Source of the DNA: Streptomyces sp. NBC_00162
GTDB taxonomy: Bacteria; Actinomycetota; Actinomycetes; Streptomycetales; Streptomycetaceae
Direction: 5' to 3'
DNA length: 64,000 nucleotides
Assembly (NCBI RefSeq): GCF_024611995.1
Contig: NZ_CP102509.1
Location: 7,068,001-7,132,000 of the forward strand
This document shows positions 41,192-49,590 of the stretch, piece after piece. Numbering within the stretch: the stretch's first letter is position 1; each line of letters opens with the position of its first letter. A program made the translations under genes and the position numbers. The notes below the pieces were generated by a model, which saw only the letters and a program-made list of their open reading frames with translations, had not been told where the DNA came from and did not search any database.

Positions 41192-41800
41192 GTGGTAAAG
41201 CAAGAGCGCGGCGTGCGCACCCGAAATCATCTGATCTCGGTGGCCGCCGCTGAATTCGACCGCAACGGATATGACGGGACGTCATTATCCCGGCTGAGCC
41301 GCTCCGCCGGCATATCCATAGGAGCCCTCACCTTTCACTTTTCCGCGAAGGGGGAACTGGCCTCGGCCGTCGAGGATTCGGGGCGGGAGGCCACCCGCAG
41401 AGTGGTCGAGGACGTGACAGGCCGCGGTGGACCGGCGTTGGACACCGTCTCCGCGCTCGTCCTCGAACTGGGCTGTCTGATCGAGGAGGACGCGGTCGTG
41501 CGCGCCGCCGCCCGGCTCACCCAGGAGCGTGTCGGTGCAGGTCCGGCATGGTGCAGCTGCTGGTTCCCGGAGGTCAGGGAGCTGCTCGAGCAGGCCGCCG
41601 AACAAGGGCAGCTGAGCCCCGACGTCGACCCGCGCCCGGCCGCCCTGCTGACGGCCCATCTGGTGGGAGGTGTCGTCGTACGGGCGCGCCGCGGCCGGGT
41701 CGGCGGCACCGGTGCGATCGTCGCCGAGGTCAGAGAGCTGTGGCGGCTCATCCGGCGGGGCATCGCGGCGCCGGAGCCGAAACCGGAAATGCCCAAGTAG
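41192..41800 (+). CDS. ScbR2-like TetR regulator (pseudo-GBL receptor type)
   Basis: This regulator of about 202 residues has the GBL-receptor-type helix-turn-helix (AAAEFDRNGYDGTSLSRLSR, then ALTFHFSAKGELASAVE). The C-terminal domain has a cysteine-tryptophan cluster (GPAWCSCWFPEVRELLEQA) typical of the ScbR2-like group, which often bind antibiotics or no GBL. Codon 32 (41285-41287) is TTA, so expression should depend on bldA. GTG 41192 is the best start near the family N-terminus; the upstream in-frame sequence has no family features. Confidence 0.83.
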   Translation: MVKQERGVRTRNHLISVAAAEFDRNGYDGTSLSRLSRSAGISIGALTFHFSAKGELASAVEDSGREATRRVVEDVTGRGGPALDTVSALVLELGCLIEEDAVVRAAARLTQERVGAGPAWCSCWFPEVRELLEQAAEQGQLSPDVDPRPAALLTAHLVGGVVVRARRGRVGGTGAIVAEVRELWRLIRRGIAAPEPKPEMPK

Positions 41801-41857
41801 GCGGAAAACACGGAGAATTCAAGCCGATGGCGTGCGGCGCCCTCTAGCGTCAGCGGC

Positions 41858-42763
41858 ATGAATTCCACACCTCATCGCATAACCAAGGCAGTCATCCCCG
41901 CTGCGGGACTCGGCACGCGTTTCCTCCCGCTGACCAAGGCCACCCCGAAGGAAATGCTGCCGGTGGTCGACAAGCCGGCCATCCAGTACGTGGTGGAAGA
42001 GGCGGTCGCGGCGGGGATGTCCGACATCCTCATGGTCACCGGACGCAACAAGCGGCCGCTCGAGGACCACTTCGACCGCAACTACGAGCTGGAGGAGGCC
42101 CTCCAGCGACGGGGCGATCAGGACAAGCTCGACAGCGTCTGCGCCTCCACCGAGCTCGCCGACATCCACTACGTGCGCCAGCGGGACCCCAAGGGGCTCG
42201 GCCACGCCGTCCTCTGCGCCGCCCCCCACGTCGGCCAGGAGCCGTTCGCCGTACTCCTGGCCGACGACCTGATCGACCCCCGGGACCCGCTGCTGGCCCG
42301 GATGGCCGAGGTGCGCGCCCAGCACGGCGGCAGCGTCGTCGCCCTCATGGAGGTGGATCCGGACGCGATCCACCAGTACGGCTGCGCCGCGGTGGAGGAG
42401 CGGGCGGGCGGTGCGGGCGTACGCATCACCGAACTGGTCGAGAAGCCGGAGCCCGGCACCGCGCCCAGCAACCTCGCCATCATCGGCCGCTACCTCCTCG
42501 ACCCCGAGATCTTCGAGGTTCTGCGGGGTACGAGCCCCGGACGCGGCGGCGAGATCCAGCTGACGGACGCGCTGCGCGCCCTGGTCCAGGCGGGCCGTCC
42601 CGTGCGCGGAGTCGTCTTCTCGGGTCGGCGCTACGACACCGGGGACCGTGCCGAGTACCTGCGCGCGACGGTCAGGCTCGCCTGTGAACGGGCGGATCTG
42701 GGGCCCGAATTCCTTGCCTGGCTGAAGGAGTTCGTGCGCTCGGAGGAGCTCGTCGGGGTGTGA
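41858..42763 (+). CDS. galU: UTP-glucose-1-phosphate uridylyltransferase
   Basis: This 301-residue nucleotidyltransferase has the opening signature IPAAGLGTRFLPLTKATPKE, the Lys of MLPVVDKPAIQYVVEEAV, the LLADDLI metal segment and TELVEKPEPGTAPSN. It makes UDP-glucose. It lies among regulatory genes of the GBL island, perhaps as sugar supply together with manB; it may be a second copy beside a housekeeping one. ATG 41858 is used. A hairpin follows. Confidence 0.92.
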   Translation: MNSTPHRITKAVIPAAGLGTRFLPLTKATPKEMLPVVDKPAIQYVVEEAVAAGMSDILMVTGRNKRPLEDHFDRNYELEEALQRRGDQDKLDSVCASTELADIHYVRQRDPKGLGHAVLCAAPHVGQEPFAVLLADDLIDPRDPLLARMAEVRAQHGGSVVALMEVDPDAIHQYGCAAVEERAGGAGVRITELVEKPEPGTAPSNLAIIGRYLLDPEIFEVLRGTSPGRGGEIQLTDALRALVQAGRPVRGVVFSGRRYDTGDRAEYLRATVRLACERADLGPEFLAWLKEFVRSEELVGV

Positions 42764-42775
42764 GCCGCGCGGCCC

Positions 42776-42810
42776 GGTGGGCGACCGGGGATCTTCCGCG
42801 GTCGCCCACC
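42776..42810 (+). terminator. Terminator after galU
   Basis: Perfect 12-bp arms GGTGGGCGACCG (42776-42787) and CGGTCGCCCACC (42799-42810) have an 11-base loop. It starts 13 bases after the stop. Confidence 0.7.
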
Positions 42811-42872
42811 CCGGGGAACGGCTACTTCGCCAAGTTGCCCAGATCTCAACGGAGTTCGGCCGCAGGTTGGGT

Positions 42873-42893
42873 TACCGAACGGTAGTTACGTAA
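42873..42893. promoter_or_regulatory. Two adjacent palindromes upstream of the StrR-like gene
   Basis: TACCGAACGGTA (42873-42884) and TTACGTAA (42886-42893) lie side by side in an A/T-rich patch, 69-89 bases before ATG 42962. They are likely operator or promoter elements of the regulator gene. They do not match the published StrR-site shape as I recall it. Confidence 0.5.
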
Positions 42894-42961
42894 TTTCTTC
42901 CCCGGGGCCGACGAGCGGACCGGCGGCCGAAGCATCGAGTGCACGAAGGGAGGTGAACTTC

Positions 42962-43963
42962 ATGGGCAAGCCGAACGCGACCAGCGCGGCCGACACCCCC
43001 GACAGCGCCGTCGAGGTACCGGTCGGCGCGCTGCTCGCCGCGGACTCCCCGCGTGTCGTCCGCGTGGACGAGAGCCATGCACACGGCCTCGCCCAATCCG
43101 GCCGGACACTGCCGCCGCTGCTCGTGCACCGCGACACCATGCGGATCATCGACGGAACGCACCGGCTGCGGGCCGCCGTACTGCGCGGGCAGGACACGGT
43201 GGCGGTCACGTACTTCGACGGCAGCGCGGAGGACGCGTTCGTCCTCTCGGTCGAGGCCAACATCAGTCACGGGCTCCCGCTGACGCACGCGGAGCGGACG
43301 GCCGCGGCGTTACGGATACTGCGGTCCCATCCGGACTGGTCCGATCGCGGCATCGCGCAGCGGACCGGCCTGGCGGCCAAGACCGTCGGGGCACTGCGAC
43401 GCCGCGCCGGTCCCGCGCCCGATCCGCCGGGCCGCGTCGGCCAGGACGGCCGCATCCGGCCGGCCGATCCCGTACGCGGGAGGGAGGCCGCGGCCCGGCT
43501 GCTGGCAGGCCGTCCCACGGCCTCCCTGCGGCAGATCGCTCGGGAGGCGGGCATCGCGCCCTCGACCGTACGGGACGTCCGGCGCCGGATCGGCGAGGGA
43601 GCGGATCCCGTGCCCGCGGTCCAGCGGCGCTCCGGCAACGCCCCCGCCCCGCCCCCGGTGCCCGCCCGGGGCCGCGGGCAGCCACTGCCCGTACTGGTCA
43701 CCAGCCTGTGCAAGGACCCCCTGCTCAGGCTGAGCGAGGCGGGCAGGCTCCTGCTGCGCATGCTCGACCTCCAGGTGAGCGGATTGCGCCAGTGGGAGCG
43801 GATCGTCGCCGCGATACCCCCGTACCGCGCCGAGACGGCGGCCGCCGCGGCCGCCCAGTGCGCGCGGGACTGGCAGGAACTGTCCGAAGAACTACGGCGC
43901 CGTGCCTCGGCGCAAACCCCTGCCCCAGCCGGCTTCCCCGGCAAGTACCGGCCTTCGAGCTGA
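42962..43963 (+). CDS. StrR/NovG-like regulator with ParB N-terminal domain
   Basis: This 333-residue protein opens with a ParB-like domain as in the pathway activators StrR and NovG (HAHGLAQSGRTLPPLLVHRD, MRIIDGTHRLRAAVLRGQ). Two helix-turn-helix regions follow, at about 130-150 (DRGIAQRTGLAAKTVGALRR) and 190-210 (SLRQIAREAGIAPSTVRDVR). The conserved C-terminus contains SGLRQWERIVAAIPPY. ATG 42962 has GGGAGGT at seven to eight bases; GTG 42953 overlaps that site. Codon 117 (43310-43312) is TTA, pointing to bldA control. It probably activates biosynthetic genes, perhaps those downstream. Confidence 0.85.
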   Translation: MGKPNATSAADTPDSAVEVPVGALLAADSPRVVRVDESHAHGLAQSGRTLPPLLVHRDTMRIIDGTHRLRAAVLRGQDTVAVTYFDGSAEDAFVLSVEANISHGLPLTHAERTAAALRILRSHPDWSDRGIAQRTGLAAKTVGALRRRAGPAPDPPGRVGQDGRIRPADPVRGREAAARLLAGRPTASLRQIAREAGIAPSTVRDVRRRIGEGADPVPAVQRRSGNAPAPPPVPARGRGQPLPVLVTSLCKDPLLRLSEAGRLLLRMLDLQVSGLRQWERIVAAIPPYRAETAAAAAAQCARDWQELSEELRRRASAQTPAPAGFPGKYRPSS

Positions 43964-43996
43964 AGGCCTCCGTTGTGATGGAAAGGATGTATGGCG

Positions 43997-45442
43997 ATGT
44001 CGGTTGTCGAGGGTGCGCGTGTTGACGCGGGTGCAGGGGAGGGGGGAGGAGCCGGGGGCCCCGCCCGCCTGGACGGGCGCCTCAAGCTGGTCCTCGTGGT
44101 GCTGCTGGTGGCGCAGTTCATGCTGGCGGTTGATTTCTCGATTTTGAACGTGGCGTTGCCGGTGATCGGTGACGGGCTCGGTTTCTCGTTGTCGAATCTG
44201 CAGTGGATCGCGACGTCGTTCGCGCTGTGTGCGGCGGGTTTCACGCTGTTGTTCGGGCGGGTCGCGGACCTGTTCGGCCGGCGCCGGCTGTTCCTGGTGG
44301 GTCTGGCCGTCCTGGGCCTGTCCTCACTGGCGGGTGGGCTCGCGACCAGCCCTGAAATGCTGCTGGTCGCCCGGGTGTTCCAGGGTCTGGCGACGGCCGC
44401 GGTCACCCCGGCGGGTCTGTCACTCCTGACGACCTCTTTCCCCGAGGGGCCGTTGCGTCAGAAGGCGCTGGGTCTCAACGGGGCGCTGATGTCGGCGGGA
44501 TTCACCACCGGAGCCATCCTGGGTGGTGTCCTGACGGATCTGCTGTCGTGGCGGTGGGCGTTCTTCATCAACGTCCCGGTTGCGCTCGCGGTGCTGCTGA
44601 TCGCTCCTGCGGTGATCAAGGAGTCTCGTCCGTCGGTGCGTCCGAAGCTGGATCTGCCGGGTGCCACGGCGGTGACGCTGGGTCTGCTCGCGTTGATCTA
44701 CGGTCTGACGCAGGCGGGTGAGCACGGTTGGGGTTCGGGTCCGGCGCTGGCGTGGCTGGCGGCGGGTGTGGTCCTGCTGATCGTGTTCTATGCGATCGAG
44801 TCGAAGACGACGAGTCCGCTGGTGCCGGTGTCGGTGCTGAAGAAGCGAACCGTCGCCTGGGGCAATATCGCGGGTCTGATCGCGTTCCTGACGGAGACCA
44901 GTCTCGTCTTCCTGATGACGCTCTACCTTCAGGAGGTGCTGGACTTCTCGCCGCTGGCGGCGGGTCTGTCGTTCGGTGTGCTGGGTATCGGCACGGTGAT
45001 CGGTGGATCAATCGCTCCTCGGGTGATCGCGGCGACGAACACCCGGACCACGCTGGTGGCGGGTGGTGTGCTGCAGGCGGTCGCGACGCTGAGTCTGATC
45101 GCACTCGGTGAGACCTCGTCGAGCATGTGGCTCCTGCTCATCGCCACGTTCGCTGGTGGTGTGGGGAACATGCTGGTGATCGTCGGGTTCATGGTGACGG
45201 CGACGACCGGTCTGCCGGATCACGAGCAGGGCATGGCGACGGGTCTGGCGACGATGACGCAGCAGATCGGTATCACGATGGGCACGCCGGTCATGTCGGC
45301 GATCGTCGCGGCGAACACCGACATCCACGAGGGGATCACGACCGCGGTCATCGTGAACACCGCGATCGTCCTGGTCGGCACCCTCACCACCGTCCTCTTC
45401 CTCCGCGCCAAGGCCGCCAAGGACCTCGCGGCCGCCGGCTGA
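43997..45442 (+). CDS. DHA2-family MFS exporter, copy 1
   Basis: This exporter of about 481 residues is in the 14-TM drug:proton antiporter family: motif A GRVADLFGRRRLFLVG, motif C-like GAILGGVLTDLLSWRWAFFI. It is nearly identical at DNA level to 55301-56722, apart from the N-terminal linker, a patch at 44730-44860 and the last residues. Codons ending in T or G are frequent, unlike neighbouring genes. ATG 43997 is aligned with the start of copy 2; ATG 43991 is also possible. Probable role: export of a product of the cluster. Confidence 0.87.
   Translation: MSVVEGARVDAGAGEGGGAGGPARLDGRLKLVLVVLLVAQFMLAVDFSILNVALPVIGDGLGFSLSNLQWIATSFALCAAGFTLLFGRVADLFGRRRLFLVGLAVLGLSSLAGGLATSPEMLLVARVFQGLATAAVTPAGLSLLTTSFPEGPLRQKALGLNGALMSAGFTTGAILGGVLTDLLSWRWAFFINVPVALAVLLIAPAVIKESRPSVRPKLDLPGATAVTLGLLALIYGLTQAGEHGWGSGPALAWLAAGVVLLIVFYAIESKTTSPLVPVSVLKKRTVAWGNIAGLIAFLTETSLVFLMTLYLQEVLDFSPLAAGLSFGVLGIGTVIGGSIAPRVIAATNTRTTLVAGGVLQAVATLSLIALGETSSSMWLLLIATFAGGVGNMLVIVGFMVTATTGLPDHEQGMATGLATMTQQIGITMGTPVMSAIVAANTDIHEGITTAVIVNTAIVLVGTLTTVLFLRAKAAKDLAAAG
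44108..45405 (+). repeat. 1.3-kb direct repeat, copy 1
   Basis: It is nearly identical to 55403-56700 at a constant offset of 11,295 bases. The divergent block 44730-44860 carries low-GC3 codons here and typical high-GC3 codons in copy 2. This suggests gene conversion or a mosaic origin. Confidence 0.85.
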
Positions 45443-45466
45443 GAACCCGGCCGAAGCATCCCCCCC

Positions 45467-45526
45467 GAGAGGCGCCCCGGCACGGTCCGCACGACCGGAC
45501 CCGCCGACCGTGCCGGGCCGCCTCTC
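45467..45526 (+). terminator. Long hairpin between MFS copy 1 and the SDR gene
   Basis: Arms 45467-45487 and 45506-45526 (GAGAGGCGCCCCGGCACGGT plus C, against its complement) pair over 21 bp with one mismatch and an 18-base loop. It probably terminates the exporter transcript. Confidence 0.7.
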
Positions 45527-45557
45527 CCCCCAAGGTCTCCTCTTCCCAAGGAACGTG

Positions 45558-46343
45558 ATGGACCTCCATATCGAAGACTGCGTGTACCTCGTCACCGGCG
45601 CGTCCTCCGGGATCGGCGAGGCAACCACCCGTCTGCTGGCCGCAGAAGGCGCCACCGTCGTCGGTGTCGCCCGCAAGCCCTGGAACACCGAAGCCCTCGG
45701 CGACCGGGTCAGCACGATCACCGCCGACCTCACCGACCCGGCCGCTGCCCGGCAGGTCGCCGACACGGTGATCGAGCGCCACGGCCGGCTCGACGGCCTC
45801 GTCAACAACGTGGGCGCGCTGGAATCCCGCACCGGCTTCCTCGACGTCACCGACGAGCAGTGGAACAGCACCTTCGAGGTCAACTTCCACTCCGCGGTCC
45901 GCATGACCCGCGCGGCCCTGCCCGCGCTGCTGGAGACCGGGGCGGGCGCCATCGTGCACATCGCGAGCGAGGCCGCCCGCTTCCCGGACCCGGGCATCGT
46001 CGACTACGCCGCCACCAAGACGGCGCTGCTCTCCGTCTCCAAGTCCCTCGCCGCCGAGTTCGGCGTACGCGGGGTGCGCTCCAACGTCGTCTCGCCCGGG
46101 CCCACCCGGACGGCGCTCTTCGACGCGCCCGGCGGCTTCGCCGAACAGCTCGGCGAGCGGTTCGGCCTCCTGCCCGACGAGGCCGTCGACCACTTCATCC
46201 GCGAGGTACGCCGGCTGCCGAGCGGCCGCATCGGTACTCCCGACGACGTCGCCGGTGTCGTCACGTACCTGCTCTCCCCCCTCGCGGACCAGGTCACCGG
46301 CGCCGAGTGGAGCGTCGACGGCGGCGCCCTGCGGCAGATCTGA
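45558..46343 (+). CDS. Short-chain dehydrogenase/reductase
   Basis: This 261-residue classical SDR has cofactor motif TGASSGIGEAT, NNVG, catalytic Ser in IVHIASEAARF and YAATK (Tyr/Lys), and VSPGPTRTALF. It reduces or oxidises a hydroxyl/keto pair. ATG 45558 follows AAGGA. The next MFS gene starts nine bases after its stop, so they form an operon with the FAD oxidase. Substrate unknown. Confidence 0.86.
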   Translation: MDLHIEDCVYLVTGASSGIGEATTRLLAAEGATVVGVARKPWNTEALGDRVSTITADLTDPAAARQVADTVIERHGRLDGLVNNVGALESRTGFLDVTDEQWNSTFEVNFHSAVRMTRAALPALLETGAGAIVHIASEAARFPDPGIVDYAATKTALLSVSKSLAAEFGVRGVRSNVVSPGPTRTALFDAPGGFAEQLGERFGLLPDEAVDHFIREVRRLPSGRIGTPDDVAGVVTYLLSPLADQVTGAEWSVDGGALRQI

Positions 46344-46351
46344 CCGGGCCG

Positions 46352-47608
46352 ATGCGTCCTTCCCTCCTCGCCCTCGCCATCGGTGCCTTCGGCATCGGGA
46401 CCACCGAGTTCGTCATCGTCGGTCTGCTCCCGGACGTCGCCGACGACCTGTCCGTGTCCATCCCCTCCGCCGGCATGCTGGTCACCGGGTACGCCCTCGG
46501 CGTGGTCGTCGGCGCACCCCTGATGACCGCGGCCGGCGCCCGGCTGCCGCGCAAGACCATGCTCGTCGCGCTCATGGCCATCTTCATCGCGGGCAACCTG
46601 CTCTGCGCCCTCGCCGGCGACTACACCGCCCTCATGGGCGGCCGGCTGATCGCCGCCCTCACGCACGGCGCCTTCTTCGGGATCGGGTCCGTCGTCGCCG
46701 CCGACCTGGTGGCACCCGACCGGCGGGCCAGCGCCATCGCCCTGATGTTCACCGGCCTCACCCTGGCCAACGTGCTCGGCGTACCGCTCGGCACCTTCCT
46801 GGGCCAGCAGTTCGGCTGGCGCTCGACCTTCTGGGCCGTCACCGGCATCGGGGTGGTCGGACTGCTCGGCCTCATCACCCTGGTCCCGGCGCAGCCGCGG
46901 CCGGAGAGCGGAGCGCTGCGCGCCGAACTCGCCGTCTTCCGCAAGCCCCAGGTGTGGCTGGCCCTGACGACGACGGTCCTCGGATTCGGCGGCGTCTTCG
47001 CCTCCTTCACCTATCTCGCACCGATGATGACGGAACTGGCCGGCTTCTCCGACGGAGCGGTCGCCTGGCTCCTCGTCCTCTTCGGCGTCGGGCTGTGCGT
47101 GGGCAACGTGCTCGGCGGCCGGGCCGCCGACCGGGCCCTGATGCCCAGCCTCTACGTCATCCTGGGCGGCCTCTGCGTCGTACTGGTGATCTTCACCTTC
47201 ACCTCGCAGGCCGCTCTGCCCGCCGCGATCACCCTGGCCGCCTTCGGGGCCATCGGGTTCGCGACGGTGCCTCCGCTGCAGGCACGTGTGATGCAGCAGG
47301 CCGCCGGGGCTCCGGCCCTCGCCTCCGCGGCGAACATCGCGGCCTTCAACCTAGGCAACGCCCTCGGAGCCTGGCTCGGCGGCCTCGCCGTCGCCCACGG
47401 CCTGGGCTGGACCTCGCCGACCTGGATCGGCGCCGGACTCGCAGCCGCCGGTCTGGGCACCGCGGCGCTCTCCGGCCTGCTCGACCGCCGGCGCGGCGGG
47501 CCGCCCCCGCTGCCCACGGCAACGCTGCCCACGGCAACGAGCCCCACGGCAACGATCCCCGCCGAAGCACTCCCCGCCGAACCACTCATCGAACAGAAGT
47601 CGAGGTAG
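46352..47608 (+). CDS. MFS transporter, DHA1/AraJ-like
   Basis: This 12-TM exporter of 418 residues opens with LALAIGAFGIGTTEFVIVGL, the typical AraJ/YdhP-type first helix. The C-terminal tail holds five-residue repeats (LPTAT, SPTAT, IPAEA, LPAEP) encoded by a 15-bp tandem repeat, probably a flexible cytoplasmic tail. ATG 46352 is used. The flavin oxidase starts four bases after its stop. It likely exports the product or an intermediate. Confidence 0.82.
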   Translation: MRPSLLALAIGAFGIGTTEFVIVGLLPDVADDLSVSIPSAGMLVTGYALGVVVGAPLMTAAGARLPRKTMLVALMAIFIAGNLLCALAGDYTALMGGRLIAALTHGAFFGIGSVVAADLVAPDRRASAIALMFTGLTLANVLGVPLGTFLGQQFGWRSTFWAVTGIGVVGLLGLITLVPAQPRPESGALRAELAVFRKPQVWLALTTTVLGFGGVFASFTYLAPMMTELAGFSDGAVAWLLVLFGVGLCVGNVLGGRAADRALMPSLYVILGGLCVVLVIFTFTSQAALPAAITLAAFGAIGFATVPPLQARVMQQAAGAPALASAANIAAFNLGNALGAWLGGLAVAHGLGWTSPTWIGAGLAAAGLGTAALSGLLDRRRGGPPPLPTATLPTATSPTATIPAEALPAEPLIEQKSR

Positions 47609-47612
47609 ACCC

Positions 47613-49292
47613 ATGAACGGTGTCGATCGCAGGACCATGCTCACCCGCGGCGCGGCCGTCGTCGGAGGCGCGGCGGTGGCCGGCGCGCTGGCCGGTCCCG
47701 CGGCGGCCGCCGCGTCCCCCGCCCCGTCCGGCGGCGCGGCCGCCGGTACCGGATCGGTCGTCAAGCCGGGTGATCCGCGCTACGAGATGCTGACCACCGG
47801 AAACAACCAGCGCTTCGTCGCACGCCCGGACTACATCAAGATGGTCCGCTCGACCGCGGACGCCGAACGGGCCCTGAGAGACGCCGTCCGTGCGGGCAAG
47901 CGCGTCTCGGTGCGCAGCGGCGGCCACTGCTTCGCCGATTTCGCCGCGCACCCCGAGACGGAGGTCATCATCGACTTCTCGGAGATGACGCACGTGGGGT
48001 ACGACCCGGCGTTCCGGGCGTTCGTCGTCGAGGCCGGCGCCCGTCTGATCAACGTGTACGAGGCCCTGTACAAGGGCTGGGGCGTCACGATCCCCGGCGG
48101 GATCTGCTACAGCGTCGGAGCCGGCGGACACATAGCGGGCGGCGGCTACGGTTTGCTCTCCCGGGCCCACGGCCTGGTCGTCGACCACCTCTACGCCGTG
48201 GAGGTCGTGGTGACGGACGGGAAGGGCGGCGTCCGTACGGTCGTCGCCACCCGGGAGAAGAACGACCCGAACCGGGAACTGTGGTGGGCGCACACCGGCG
48301 GCGGCGGAGGCAACTTCGGCCTGGTGACCCGCTACTGGTTCCGTTCCCCGGGAGCCAAGGGCTCCGTCCCCTCCGAGCAGCTGATATCCCCGCCGTCGAC
48401 GGTCCTGGTGAGCGCCGTCGACTTCCCCTGGGAGCAGCTGACGGAGGCGAAGTTCACCCGGCTGCTGAAGAACTTCGGCGCCTGGCACGCCGCGAACAGC
48501 GCCCCCGACTCCCCGTACCGCAACCTCTCCAGCCTGTTCAACGTCAGCTCCAAGGCGCACGGCAGCGTGGGGATGTTCACCCAGGTCGACGCCACGGTGC
48601 CGAACGCGCGGAAGCTGCTGGACGACTACCTGGCCGCCATCACGGCCGGTACGGGCGTCACCCCGAAGGCGTTGACCCGCGCCACCGGCGAGCTGCCCGC
48701 GATGCCGCAGTTCGCGGAGCCCAGGACGCTGCCCTGGCTCCAGGCGACCCGGCTGGTCGGCACCAACAACCCGGTCATCACCAATCCCACCTCGCGCGGG
48801 GCGCACAAGTCGGCGTACATGCGGAAGAACTTCACGGACCATCAGATCACGGCGCTCTACCAGTACATGAGCCGGCCGGACTTCAAGAACCCGGACACCA
48901 TGCTGGTGCTGTTCTCCTTCGGCGGCCAGGTCAACGCCGCGGCGCCCGACGCGACGGCCAACGCGCAGCGGTCCTCCATCTTCAAGATGTGCTTCCAGAC
49001 CTTCTGGCAGGAGGAGAGCGAGGACGAGTTCTACCTGGGCTGGCTGCGCGGCCTGTACGAGGACTTCTTCTCGGCGACCGGTGGCGTGCCCCTGATCGAC
49101 GACAGCACCGACGGCTGCTACATCAACTACCCCGACCGAGACGTCACCGATCCGCGGCGCAACCGCTCCGGCGTGCCGTGGCAGACCCTCTACTACAAGG
49201 ACAACTACCCGCGCCTCCAGCAGGTGAAGCGGCGGTACGACCCGTCCGACTTCTTCCGGCACTCCATGTCCATCAAGCCCGCCCGCGGCTAG
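47613..49292 (+). CDS. Tat-exported BBE-like FAD oxidase with bicovalent flavin
   Basis: This 559-residue oxidoreductase has a twin-arginine signal (DRRTMLTRGAAVVGG, cleaved near AAAA) and a PCMH-type FAD domain. His105 in VRSGGHCF and Cys165 in PGGICYSVGAGGH are the two flavin-linking residues of the berberine-bridge/AknOx/glucooligosaccharide-oxidase class. A BBE C-terminal segment closes the fold (YYKDNYPRLQQVKRRYDPSDFFRH). Such enzymes oxidise sugars, alkaloids or polyketide sugars with oxygen. ATG 47613 has GAGG upstream. It is the last gene of the SDR-MFS-oxidase operon. Confidence 0.88.
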   Translation: MNGVDRRTMLTRGAAVVGGAAVAGALAGPAAAAASPAPSGGAAAGTGSVVKPGDPRYEMLTTGNNQRFVARPDYIKMVRSTADAERALRDAVRAGKRVSVRSGGHCFADFAAHPETEVIIDFSEMTHVGYDPAFRAFVVEAGARLINVYEALYKGWGVTIPGGICYSVGAGGHIAGGGYGLLSRAHGLVVDHLYAVEVVVTDGKGGVRTVVATREKNDPNRELWWAHTGGGGGNFGLVTRYWFRSPGAKGSVPSEQLISPPSTVLVSAVDFPWEQLTEAKFTRLLKNFGAWHAANSAPDSPYRNLSSLFNVSSKAHGSVGMFTQVDATVPNARKLLDDYLAAITAGTGVTPKALTRATGELPAMPQFAEPRTLPWLQATRLVGTNNPVITNPTSRGAHKSAYMRKNFTDHQITALYQYMSRPDFKNPDTMLVLFSFGGQVNAAAPDATANAQRSSIFKMCFQTFWQEESEDEFYLGWLRGLYEDFFSATGGVPLIDDSTDGCYINYPDRDVTDPRRNRSGVPWQTLYYKDNYPRLQQVKRRYDPSDFFRHSMSIKPARG

Positions 49293-49324
49293 CGAGAACC
49301 GCTTCTCCTGCGTTTCCCCTGTTC

Positions 49325-49363
49325 AGAAGCCCCGTACTCCGGTCTCCGGAGTGCGGGGCTTCT
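49325..49363 (+). terminator. Strong terminator after the FAD oxidase
   Basis: Eighteen-base arms (AGAAGCCCCGTACTCCGG at 49325-49342 and its complement at 49346-49363, one G/T mismatch) have a TCT loop. It separates the oxidase operon from the WecB operon. The remaining 227 bases to 49590 hold the presumed WecB promoter and nothing else I could recognise. Confidence 0.78.
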
Positions 49364-49590
49364 GTCGTTTCCGTCCAACTGTTCGAGTGGCCAGGGGCGT
49401 TCGTTGACTCCCCGGCCGGCTCCGGGAAAGCTGTGTCTTGGCCGGAAGAGGGCGCTGGAAAGCCCCTCGCAGCGAGATCCGATCCCCTGGCCACCACCCG
49501 AAAAGCAGCCTTTCCGCGGCACCGCCATGCCGCGCGCTTCCCCGTCATGCCCTGGCTCGAATTGCCCTCGTGAAGGAAGTAGAGGAAACC

